Of a stretch of 29,519 bases of DNA, positions 23,801-29,519 are shown piece by piece. The first letter of the stretch is position 1; each line of letters begins with the position of its first letter. The position numbers and the translations under genes are program-made. Origin of the DNA: JAWXTS01 sp044433305 (GTDB lineage: Bacteria > Bacteroidota > Bacteroidia > Bacteroidales > Rikenellaceae); contig JAWXTS010000013.1 of the NCBI GenBank assembly GCA_044433305.1, positions 1-29,519 on the forward strand, given 5' to 3'. Under the pieces are notes generated by a model. It did no database searches. It had not been told where the DNA came from and worked only from the letters and a program-made list of their open reading frames with translations.

Positions 23801-25136
23801 CGGTATTCACATGCCTACATGGACTGCCAATGTAATGAAAGACCTATATGCAAAATATTTTGCTGAGGGCTTCAAAGATAAACAATACGATATACCTGCT
23901 TGGCAGAAGATTAACAATGCAGACAACAAAGAGATTTGGGATGCCCGCATGACGCTTAAGACTAAGCTTATAGACTTTATCAAAAAACGCGTTGCAGACC
24001 CATCTCAGGTGCGCTTTGACTCACCTCGTCAGATTGTTCAGATTCAAGAGTCTGTTAAACCAGATGTTCTAACAATCGGTTTTGCACGTCGCTTCGCAAC
24101 TTACAAACGTGCTCAGTTGTTGTTCACAAATCTAGACCGCCTAGATAGAATCGTTAACAACAAAGAGCGTCCAGTACAGTTTGTATTCGCAGGTAAGGCT
24201 CACCCTAACGACAAGCCAGGTCAAGATATCATCAAACGTATCGTTGAGATTGCAGCTATGCCTCAGTTCGTAGGTAAGATTATCTTCTTGCAGAACTATG
24301 ATATGGAGCTTGCTCGCAGAATCGTTCAAGGTGTCGATGTATGGTTGAATACTCCTACACGTCCACTTGAGGCTTCTGGTACTAGTGGCGAGAAAGTAGT
24401 TATGAATGGTGGTATTCATTTCAGCGTCCTTGATGGATGGTGGGTTGAAGGTTACAAAGAAAAAGGTGGCTGGATGCTTCCTATGGAGCGTACTTTCGCG
24501 GATCAAAACTACCAGAATGAGATGGATGCCGAGATGGTTTACAACACTATCGAGGAGAGCATTATCCCTCGCTACTACAACAGAGGTGAGGATAACATTC
24601 CACACGAATGGGTAGAGATGGTTAAATACTCTATTGCAAACATCGCTTCAAACTTCACAATGAACCGTCAGCTTACTGACTATCAAGAGCGTTTCTATGG
24701 TCGCCTATACGAGCGTCATAACAAGATGATTGAGAATGACTTTGCAATGGCTCGTGAGATGGCTGGTTGGAAACGTCGTGTTAGTAGCTCATGGGACAAT
24801 GTGACTATCGACCGCGTACAACAAATAGATATGGGTAAGGAAACTATCCTTGTAGACCATAAATATGAGGTTGAGGTTGTTGTTAACACAGCAGGCCTAC
24901 GTGGCGAGGAGCTAGGAGTAGAACTACTTCTTGCAAATCAAATCAATGCTGAGGATCAGGTTAACGTCGTTGACAAACGCGAGCTATCACTAGTGCGCAC
25001 AGAAGGCGACTTGGCTTATTACAGCATCGATTTGGAGCCTCACGCAACTGGTTCTTTTGATGTTGCCTTCCGCGTGTTCCCTAAGAACTGCAAGCTTCCT
25101 CACCGTATGGACTTCGCTCTTGTTAAATGGGCATAA
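20877..25136 (+). CDS. Glycogen synthase (GT3) fused to alpha-glucan phosphorylase (DUF3417-GT35)
   Basis: This is one uninterrupted 1419-residue protein. Residues about 10-545 are a GT3 glycogen synthase of the eukaryote-like type: FEVSWEICNKVGGIHTVIAT at the start, FTTHATVMGR, VTPNGFE, and SYYEPWGYTPLES with the catalytic EX7E pair E441/E449. After a linker, from about 570, comes the DUF3417 segment (LQPLEELSNNLWWSW), then a short-form GT35 phosphorylase from about 672 (KIAYFSMEYGLNNSLKIYSG) with NEGHAAF (H844) and SGTSGEK, whose K1173 should hold pyridoxal phosphate. A beta-rich tail of about 130 residues ends the protein. The two parts match the lengths of stand-alone glycogen synthase (about 550) and phosphorylase (about 850). 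The protein would both extend and phosphorolyse alpha-1,4-glucan. Strong codon bias suggests high expression. No other glycogen genes are adjacent. Confidence 0.93.
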   Translation: MDKVTNKSLALDYLFEVSWEICNKVGGIHTVIATKALTVVNQLHDNYILIGPDLQNESENYEFDEDPKLLKEWRQTLYNEGVRVRIGRWKIKGSPIAVLVDFNSFFPAKDDVLTFLWENYKVDSISGQWDYIEPVIFGYAAGKVIESYTRNFCTPDKKIAAHFHEWMTASGGLYLRKSAPYVAGVFTTHATVMGRCIAGNGLPLYGELENFDTDELSRRFGVIAKHSLEKIAANEYDCFATVSDLTANECKYLLSREVSLVTPNGFENDFVWPEKEYKAKRKAASAQMIKVAEACLGVKYDKKPLIVGTSGRYEFKNKGIDVFIDSMIDLANNYTGKRPILAYITVPAGNVGPRKDLANYLKDATSGIDASVIRNTSHYLAEPQWDPTINRIKDSRLADPNSPVQLMFVPCYLNGNDGIFDKPYYELLAGMDISIFPSYYEPWGYTPLESVAFSIPTITTTLAGFGLWVNESDEHLGVDVIERTDTNDAQVVEQLSSAIERYALMSDAKYKKAMASAKEISNTALWVNLFDKYVEAYTMAIESMKERTNRDVYDGGGNYNEQINFVRQQLVSNKPTWTRLMVERDVPERLQPLEELSNNLWWSWTPEAYALYEYIDKDLWLQCLKNPIDFLDKLPFARLREVAEDGQFLEMMDSVYAMFTAYMAEKKETVDPKIAYFSMEYGLNNSLKIYSGGLGILAGDYLKEASDKNVPMVAVGLLYRYGYFTQKLSASGQQEASYEAQNFLKLPITPVRDAEGNWVSIKVAMPGRDVIARVWRCDVGRTELYLLDTDHDLNMQDDRSITYHLYGGSWDNRLKQEIILGIGGIRVLKALNIKSDVYHCNEGHAAFISIERIRNLIEGYNLSFSEAMEVVRSSSLFTTHTPVPAGHDAFDESMIRQYMSHYPDRLGITWEQFINLGKTNPQDPNEKYSMSFLACNLSQEVNGVSWLHGEVSKDILGGMWPGYFKDELHIGYVTNGIHMPTWTANVMKDLYAKYFAEGFKDKQYDIPAWQKINNADNKEIWDARMTLKTKLIDFIKKRVADPSQVRFDSPRQIVQIQESVKPDVLTIGFARRFATYKRAQLLFTNLDRLDRIVNNKERPVQFVFAGKAHPNDKPGQDIIKRIVEIAAMPQFVGKIIFLQNYDMELARRIVQGVDVWLNTPTRPLEASGTSGEKVVMNGGIHFSVLDGWWVEGYKEKGGWMLPMERTFADQNYQNEMDAEMVYNTIEESIIPRYYNRGEDNIPHEWVEMVKYSIANIASNFTMNRQLTDYQERFYGRLYERHNKMIENDFAMAREMAGWKRRVSSSWDNVTIDRVQQIDMGKETILVDHKYEVEVVVNTAGLRGEELGVELLLANQINAEDQVNVVDKRELSLVRTEGDLAYYSIDLEPHATGSFDVAFRVFPKNCKLPHRMDFALVKWA

Positions 25137-25181
25137 GTAAAACAGACTATAATCCTGCCTTCTGTGCAGAGATACTATAAG

Positions 25182-25224
25182 AAATACCCTCAAAAGCCTT
25201 AAGGCTTTTGAGGGTATTTTATTT
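25182..25224 (+). terminator. Terminator after the glycogen fusion gene (38-bp perfect palindrome)
   Basis: Bases 25182-25200 and 25201-25219 are exact reverse complements with no spacer (core CTCAAAAGCCTT/AAGGCTTTTGAG), followed by a T-rich end TTTTATTTG. In RNA the central four bases would form the loop. It lies 45 bases after the stop codon. Confidence 0.9.
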
Positions 25225-25445
25225 GTCAATGATAGGGTGTGGCGGGCTTTAAGTAGTAGTTCGCTGCGATGTGCCATCTGATTTCTGGTCTTGTCCTAAC
25301 TATAACCGCTTTACTCGCTGTGGTGTGCAGTGCAGGACTGAAATATAGCACGACAGCAGGGTAGTAGGTGGATGCTTCTTAGCTGTTCCTCTCTTGATTT
25401 TGGTGTGACTGCTGCGCTGTCGCTGATAATAACGGATAATAACGC
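25225..25445. other. Unassigned stretch between two convergent terminators
   Basis: About 220 bases lie between the glycogen-gene terminator and the exuT terminator. I find no credible reading frame on either strand, no tRNA-like or riboswitch-like pattern, and no TAnnTTTG element. It is visibly less A/T-rich than the other spacers. The only internal repeat is a 10-bp tandem pair, GATAATAACG at 25425-25434 and 25435-25444. It could be a gene remnant, a small RNA, or plain spacer. Confidence 0.5.
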
Positions 25446-25476
25446 AAAAAGGGCCGACCCATATGGGTCAGCCCTT
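25446..25476 (-). terminator. Terminator of the uronate operon
   Basis: AAGGGCCGACCC (25449-25460) pairs with GGGTCAGCCCTT (25465-25476) across an ATAT loop with one mismatch. On the minus strand the stem is followed by a run of five T (25446-25450, partly in the stem). It lies 25 bases after the exuT stop codon. Confidence 0.85.
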
Positions 25477-25501
25477 AATTTATTATATTACAACCTAAAT
25501 G

Positions 25502-26947
25502 CTAAAGGTCTGCAATCTTTTGGTAGCGAGGTACCAAAGTCTTCATGATAGACCAGCCGATAAGATAACCAACGGCACATACACCAAAGATGATGAAGTA
25601 GCCAGCTTCGATACCTTCAAAGCCCATGAATTTCATGTTAGTTTCTGCTGAGTGGTCGAAAAGTAGACCAGAACCGTAGTTGATAAATACTGAACCAAGT
25701 CCACCAGCCATGCCGCCGATACCTGTTACAGTAGCGATAGCATATTTAGGGAACATATCACCCACAGTAGAGAAGATATTAGCACTCCAAGATTGGTGAG
25801 CTGCACCCGCGATACCGATGATGATGATAGGAATCCATACTGAGTGGTGTCCTAGAGGTTGAGCAAGAAGAGTAAGTAGTGGGAAGAATGCGAAAATCAA
25901 CATCGCTTTCATACGACCAGCATAAGGCTCCATGCCTTTTTTCTCAACAAAGATTGTTGGAAGGTAACCTCCGTAGATAGACAACAAAGTGATTGCATAA
26001 AGTACGAAGATAAGCATTTGTGCTTTAGGAGAGTCTGAAGGAAGTCCGTAAACTGAACTCAAGTAAGATGGAGTCCAGAACAAGAAGAACCACCAGATAC
26101 CGTCTGTCATAAACTTACCTGCTGCAAAAGCCCAAGTTTGTTTGTACTTGAAAGCTTGACCAAGAGAAAGTTTCTTAACAGGAGCATCAGCTACTTTGTT
26201 CTCTTCTTCGGTATAATCTTGGTTGATGTATTCAAGCTCGGCAGCGTTCATGTTAGGGTTTTGCTCAGGTTTTTTGTAAACAAAAATCCAAACGCCCATC
26301 CAGATGAAGCCCAATGCACCAATCACAAGGAAAGCCATCTCCCATCCAAATTTACTAGCAATAACAGGGATAGTAACAGGAGCTGCCAAAGCACCAACTG
26401 TTGCACCTGCATTGAAGATACTTGTTGATAGAGCGCGGTCTTTCTTAGGGAAGTACTCTGCAGTAGTTTTGATAGCAGCAGGGAAGTTACCTGCCTCACC
26501 AATAGCTAGCACAAAGCGAGAGATGATGAACAATGTTACGCTGACGTTGATAACTTTCGATACGTCTGACACGGCTGCAATAGCTTCTTTCGCGCCCTCG
26601 AATCCAACGAACCAGTTGCCGGCAACGATACCTGAAGTAGCGATACCGCAGAATGCGTGTAGACACGCACCCAGAGACCATATTCCGATAGCCCAAAGGA
26701 AGCCTTTTTTGGTATCCATCCAGTCGATGAATTTACCTGCGAAAAGCATACCTCCAGCATAGAAGAATGAGAATAGACTGGTAATCAAACCATAGTCTGC
26801 GTTGGTCCAGTGGAACTCTGGAGCAATAAAGTCAGCCCATGTTAGCGATAGCACCTGACGGTCAAGGTAGTTGACCGTAGTTGCAAAGAATAACATCGCA
26901 CACATGACCCAACGTACGTTAGTCATTTTGGTTGTAGGTGTATTCAT
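25502..26947 (-). CDS. exuT: Hexuronate MFS transporter (ExuT-like)
   Basis: This 481-residue membrane protein belongs to the anion:cation symporter branch of the major facilitator superfamily and probably imports glucuronate and/or galacturonate with protons. About twelve membrane segments are visible. Family motifs are NYLDRQVLS at the end of TM1, and GEAGNFPAAIKTTAEYFPKKDRA around TM4 with SIFNAGATVGALAAP after it. Between TM3 and TM4 there is an extra polar loop of about 30-35 residues (GNWFVGFEGAKEAIAAVSDVSKVINV) that E. coli ExuT lacks. It is the last gene of the operon, 44 bases after eda, with a G-free leader. The neighbouring uxaC, kdgK and eda support a hexuronate substrate. The stop is TAG. 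Confidence 0.9.
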   Translation of the reverse strand: MNTPTTKMTNVRWVMCAMLFFATTVNYLDRQVLSLTWADFIAPEFHWTNADYGLITSLFSFFYAGGMLFAGKFIDWMDTKKGFLWAIGIWSLGACLHAFCGIATSGIVAGNWFVGFEGAKEAIAAVSDVSKVINVSVTLFIISRFVLAIGEAGNFPAAIKTTAEYFPKKDRALSTSIFNAGATVGALAAPVTIPVIASKFGWEMAFLVIGALGFIWMGVWIFVYKKPEQNPNMNAAELEYINQDYTEEENKVADAPVKKLSLGQAFKYKQTWAFAAGKFMTDGIWWFFLFWTPSYLSSVYGLPSDSPKAQMLIFVLYAITLLSIYGGYLPTIFVEKKGMEPYAGRMKAMLIFAFFPLLTLLAQPLGHHSVWIPIIIIGIAGAAHQSWSANIFSTVGDMFPKYAIATVTGIGGMAGGLGSVFINYGSGLLFDHSAETNMKFMGFEGIEAGYFIIFGVCAVGYLIGWSIMKTLVPRYQKIADL

Positions 26948-26991
26948 TATATATAAGGTATTAGTTAATAGTAGTGGTAGGTAAGTAGGTT

Positions 26992-27663
26992 TTATTTTCT
27001 AGCTTTTGCGATGTAGCCTAGAGCTTCAGCGCAAAGGTCAGTGATTGCTTGCCAGTTTTTGTCAGCAATTACTGAAGCTGGGAATAGGTTAGAACCCATA
27101 CCTACGCAAGTAACACCTGCTTTAACCCAAGCTGTAAGGTTCTCTTCTGTTGGCTCAACAGCACCTGTAACCATTAGCATAGACCATGGCATTGGAGCTT
27201 TAACGTTTTTAACGAATGATGGACCACCAACGTTACCTGCTGGGAATACTTTGCAAAGGTCACAACCTGACTCTTGGGCAAAACCAATCTCGCTAACTGA
27301 ACCACAACCTGGAGAGTAAGGTACGCAACGACGGTTACAAACTTTAGAAATCTCTGGGTTGAACAATGGGCCAACGATGAAGTTAGCACCTAGTTGAAGG
27401 TAAAGTGATGCAGTACCTGGCTCAACGATAGAACCAATACCGATAACCATCTCTGGGCACTCTACTGCTGCCCATTTTACTAGTTCAGAGAATACGTCTT
27501 GAGCGAAGTCGCCACGGTTAGTGAACTCGAATGCGCGAACGCCACCATCATAACATGCTTTAACTACGTTTTTAGCGATCTCTAGATCTTTGTGGTAGAA
27601 TACTGGTACCATACCAGTGCTTTGCATTGCAGCAAATACTTCTAGCTTAGTAAATTTAGCCAT
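26992..27663 (-). CDS. eda: KDPG (2-keto-3-deoxy-6-phosphogluconate) aldolase
   Basis: Eda cleaves KDPG to pyruvate and glyceraldehyde-3-phosphate, the last step of uronate breakdown. It is a class I aldolase of 223 residues in the KDPG/KHG family. E46 (EFTNRG) is the general base and K138 in LCKVFPAGNVGG should be the Schiff-base lysine. GIGSIVEPG and YSPGCGSVSEIG fit the family phosphate and active-site loops. The usual PTGG near the end reads VTGAVEPT here, a variant phosphate-loop sequence. It lies 91 bases after kdgK with a strong hairpin in the spacer, so its expression may differ from that of kdgK. The neighbours make the uronate-derived substrate much more likely than hydroxy-oxoglutarate. 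Confidence 0.92.
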   Translation of the reverse strand: MAKFTKLEVFAAMQSTGMVPVFYHKDLEIAKNVVKACYDGGVRAFEFTNRGDFAQDVFSELVKWAAVECPEMVIGIGSIVEPGTASLYLQLGANFIVGPLFNPEISKVCNRRCVPYSPGCGSVSEIGFAQESGCDLCKVFPAGNVGGPSFVKNVKAPMPWSMLMVTGAVEPTEENLTAWVKAGVTCVGMGSNLFPASVIADKNWQAITDLCAEALGYIAKARK

Positions 27664-27682
27664 TTTTCTTGTCTCTTTTATG

Positions 27683-27727
27683 CGATAAAAAGTAACGGTA
27701 ATACTTTTACAGTATCGCCGTTACTTT
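27683..27727 (-). terminator. Structured kdgK-eda spacer (attenuator or processing hairpin)
   Basis: A 10-bp stem (27689-27698 with 27718-27727) encloses a second 5-bp stem (27701-27705 with 27711-27715). On the minus strand the 3' arm runs into TTTTTATCG. It has the form of an intrinsic terminator but sits inside the operon. Partial termination or RNase-stop stabilisation of the kdgK mRNA are both possible. Confidence 0.6.
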
Positions 27728-27754
27728 ATAATTTTGTTTTTTGTTTACTGTATG

Positions 27755-28801
27755 TTAGCGAGATACGCGGCCTGAACCGTCACCTGCCATAAGGTTCTCA
27801 ACCTCTGCTACTGTTGCCAAGTTGAAATCACCGAAGATAGTGTGTTTCAAGCAAGATGCTGCAACTGCAAAGTTAAGAGCTTTTTGATCGTCCTCTGTGT
27901 AAGTAAGAAGACCGTAAAGAAGACCACCCATGAATGAGTCGCCACCACCTACGCGGTCAACAATGTGAGTGATGTTGTAACGTGGAGATTGGTAAAGAGT
28001 CTCTGTACCTGCATTCCAAAGTACGCCACCCCATGTGTTGTGGTTTGCGTTGATAGAACCACGAAGTGTGATGATAACTTTGCTTGCGCGAGGGAATTTC
28101 TCAACTAGCTGACGGCATACTGACTCGAACTCTGCTGGGTTAACCTCACCGTGAGTTGCTGTAACGTCGAAGCCTTCTGGTTTGATACCGAATACTTTCT
28201 CTGCATCTTCCTCGTTACCTAGGATAACGTCGCAACCTGCAACTAGCTCTGGCATAACCTCGTCTGCTGTTTTGCCATATTTCCATAGGTTTTTACGGTA
28301 GTTAAGGTCACAAGATACTGTAACGCCCATTTTGTTAGCTGTTTGGATAGCCTCAAGGCAAGCGTCTGCTGCACCTTGGCTCAATGCTGGAGTGATACCA
28401 GTCCAGTGGAAGCAATCTGCACCCTCAAGAACCTCTTCCCAGTTGATCATACCCTTTTCGATCTGAGCGATAGAAGAGTAAGCGCGGTCGTAAACTACTT
28501 TACTTGCACGTGCAACAGCACCTGTCTCAAGGAAGTAGATACCTAGGCGGTCGCCACCATAGATACAGTTGTCAGTACCTACACCATATTTGTGTAGTTC
28601 TTTGATACAGCTGTCTGCTATATCATTTTTTGGGAAACGAGTCACAAACTGAGTCTCGATACCGTAGTTTGATAGAGATACGGCTACGTTAGCCTCTCCA
28701 CCGCCGAATGTAGCGGTAAATTCTTTTGCCTGAGCAAAACGTTGATAACCTGGAGTCGCTAGGCGAAGCATGATCTCGCCGAAAGTAACAACTTTTTTCA
28801 T
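27755..28801 (-). CDS. kdgK: 2-keto-3-deoxygluconate kinase (PfkB family)
   Basis: KdgK phosphorylates 2-keto-3-deoxygluconate with ATP to make KDPG for Eda. The 348-residue protein is a PfkB/ribokinase-family sugar kinase: GGGEANVA at 33-40 near the sugar site, CDLNYRKNLW from 165, and DRVGGGDSFMGG with the anion-hole GGGD at 285-288 and catalytic base D288. Other PfkB substrates, such as fructose, cannot be excluded by sequence alone, but the position between uxaC and eda points to KDG. The uxaC stop lies only 25 bases upstream with no promoter between them, so the two are co-transcribed. A hairpin follows the stop. Confidence 0.9.
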   Translation of the reverse strand: MKKVVTFGEIMLRLATPGYQRFAQAKEFTATFGGGEANVAVSLSNYGIETQFVTRFPKNDIADSCIKELHKYGVGTDNCIYGGDRLGIYFLETGAVARASKVVYDRAYSSIAQIEKGMINWEEVLEGADCFHWTGITPALSQGAADACLEAIQTANKMGVTVSCDLNYRKNLWKYGKTADEVMPELVAGCDVILGNEEDAEKVFGIKPEGFDVTATHGEVNPAEFESVCRQLVEKFPRASKVIITLRGSINANHNTWGGVLWNAGTETLYQSPRYNITHIVDRVGGGDSFMGGLLYGLLTYTEDDQKALNFAVAASCLKHTIFGDFNLATVAEVENLMAGDGSGRVSR

Positions 28802-28826
28802 CTTTATTTACTTTTTTAATATGAAG

Positions 28827-29519
28827 TTAGAAATCGAAATAATTTTTTGCGTTGTAGTATGAGATGTCTTCTACCATCTTACCGATAAATTCCATCTCGC
28901 TTTTTGGAAGCTTACCATTCACTACGTCTTGGCCGATGATGTTACATAGTATGCGGCGGAAGTATTCGTGGCGTGGGTAAGACAAGAAACTGCGCGAGTC
29001 GGTCAACATTCCCACAAAGCGGCTGAGTAGGCCTAAGGCTGATAGGGCGTTGATTTGTTTGCGCATTCCATCTTCTTGATCTAGGAACCACCAACCCGAG
29101 CCGAGCTGCATCTTGCCAGCCACGCTGCCATCGTTGAAGTTGTAGGCCATGGTAGCCAGTACTTCGTTGTCTTTAGGGTTGAGGTTGTATAGTATTGTTT
29201 TTGCTAGTTTATTAGCTTCTGTTAGTCGGTCAAAATATTTGTTGCCAGCCACCGAACATGGCAAATCGTGTATAGAGTCGAAGCCTGTGTCGGCACCAAT
29301 CTTCTTAAACATACGACTGTTGTTGTTGCGGATAACCCCGATATGGAACTGTTGTGTCCAGTCCTTCTCGCTGTCCATAGCTGCCAAGTCGAATAGTACG
29401 CCACTGCGGTACTGTGATATTTCTTTTGGAGAGGGAGTCTGACCGCTACGCACCTTAGCGAATATCTGCATCAGATCGCTCTCTGTATAGTTGTCTGCAT
29501 AGAACGTATCTAGTCCATG
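28827..29519 (-). CDS. uxaC: Uronate isomerase, 5'-truncated by window edge
   Basis: UxaC isomerises D-glucuronate to D-fructuronate and D-galacturonate to D-tagaturonate, the first step inside the cell. Only the C-terminal 230 residues of an enzyme usually about 470 long are present. The frame is open to the last base and reads HGLDTFYADNYTESDL before the internal methionine at 29471, which is not the true start. Diagnostic segments are QFHIGVIRNNNSRMF, GADTGFDSIHD, YNLNPKDNEVLATM, GSGWWFLDQEDGM, GLLSRFVGMLTDSRSF and HEYFRRILC, all well conserved in UxaC. It is the first gene of this operon that can be seen. Upstream genes and the promoter lie outside the window. Confidence 0.96.
   Translation of the reverse strand, partial: HGLDTFYADNYTESDLMQIFAKVRSGQTPSPKEISQYRSGVLFDLAAMDSEKDWTQQFHIGVIRNNNSRMFKKIGADTGFDSIHDLPCSVAGNKYFDRLTEANKLAKTILYNLNPKDNEVLATMAYNFNDGSVAGKMQLGSGWWFLDQEDGMRKQINALSALGLLSRFVGMLTDSRSFLSYPRHEYFRRILCNIIGQDVVNGKLPKSEMEFIGKMVEDISYYNAKNYFDF

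Noticed and set aside
25244..25270. Third copy of the rpoC-side repeat after the glycogen-gene terminator
   Set aside because: There is a loose likeness (GCGGGCTTTAAGTAGTAG versus GCGGCTTAAATAGTATG), but it needs a gap and several mismatches, so it is not above chance.
26304..26762. 152-residue plus-strand frame opposite exuT
   Set aside because: Antisense to conserved transporter helices; no start signal, promoter or domain.

Overview
The window is a piece of a Bacteroidales-type (Bacteroidota) chromosome. The ribosomal proteins and the RNA polymerase beta and beta' subunits have the sequence character of that order. Genes start without Shine-Dalgarno sequences. Several genes are preceded by the Bacteroidota -7 element TAnnTTTG. 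The metabolic genes also fit: ATP-dependent PEP carboxykinase, a eukaryote-like GT3 glycogen synthase and uronate catabolism. I cannot name a genus. There are no tRNA or rRNA genes, CRISPR arrays, phage genes or insertion sequences.

Layout. (1) Positions 1-10290, plus strand: the transcription/translation block rplK (5'-truncated by the window edge)-rplA-rplJ-rplL-rpoB-rpoC. A strong hairpin with a possible internal promoter lies between rplL and rpoB, and a clear terminator follows rpoC. (2) 10279-11298: a minus-strand GT2 glycosyltransferase whose 3' end overlaps one copy of a 28-bp direct repeat. (3) 11359-13703: ffh-folD, plus strand, with the best consensus promoter in the window, ending in a two-way terminator shared with the convergent tRNA thiolase mnmA (minus). 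(4) 14932-17821, plus strand: an exported endonuclease/exonuclease/phosphatase-family protein, a small outer-membrane beta-barrel protein, and a DHH-family NrnA-like phosphoesterase. (5) 17843-19553, minus: pckA, sharing a two-way terminator with nrnA. (6) 19677-25224, plus: hemW, then a 1419-residue protein that fuses a glycogen synthase to an alpha-glucan phosphorylase. (7) 25446-29519, minus: a uronate operon transcribed uxaC (truncated by the window edge)-kdgK-eda-exuT.

How the genes work together. The first block makes ribosome-stalk proteins and core RNA polymerase. Ffh targets membrane and exported proteins, which the window encodes (EEP protein, beta-barrel, ExuT). The uronate operon imports hexuronates (ExuT), isomerises them (UxaC), phosphorylates 2-keto-3-deoxygluconate (KdgK) and cleaves KDPG to pyruvate and glyceraldehyde-3-phosphate (Eda). 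The reductase and dehydratase steps (UxuB/UxuA or UxaB/UxaA) are not in the window. PEP carboxykinase joins glycolytic PEP to oxaloacetate, and the fused GT3-GT35 protein handles the storage polysaccharide.

Most of the window is ordinary housekeeping DNA and I do not see a wholly new system. The best leads are the glycogen synthase-phosphorylase fusion, the rplL-rpoB leader structure, the repeat at the rpoC/glycosyltransferase junction, the structured kdgK-eda spacer, and an unexplained stretch at 25225-25445. Three genes (the glycosyltransferase, nrnA and pckA) have upstream in-frame TTG codons that would lengthen them. I chose the downstream ATG in each case.
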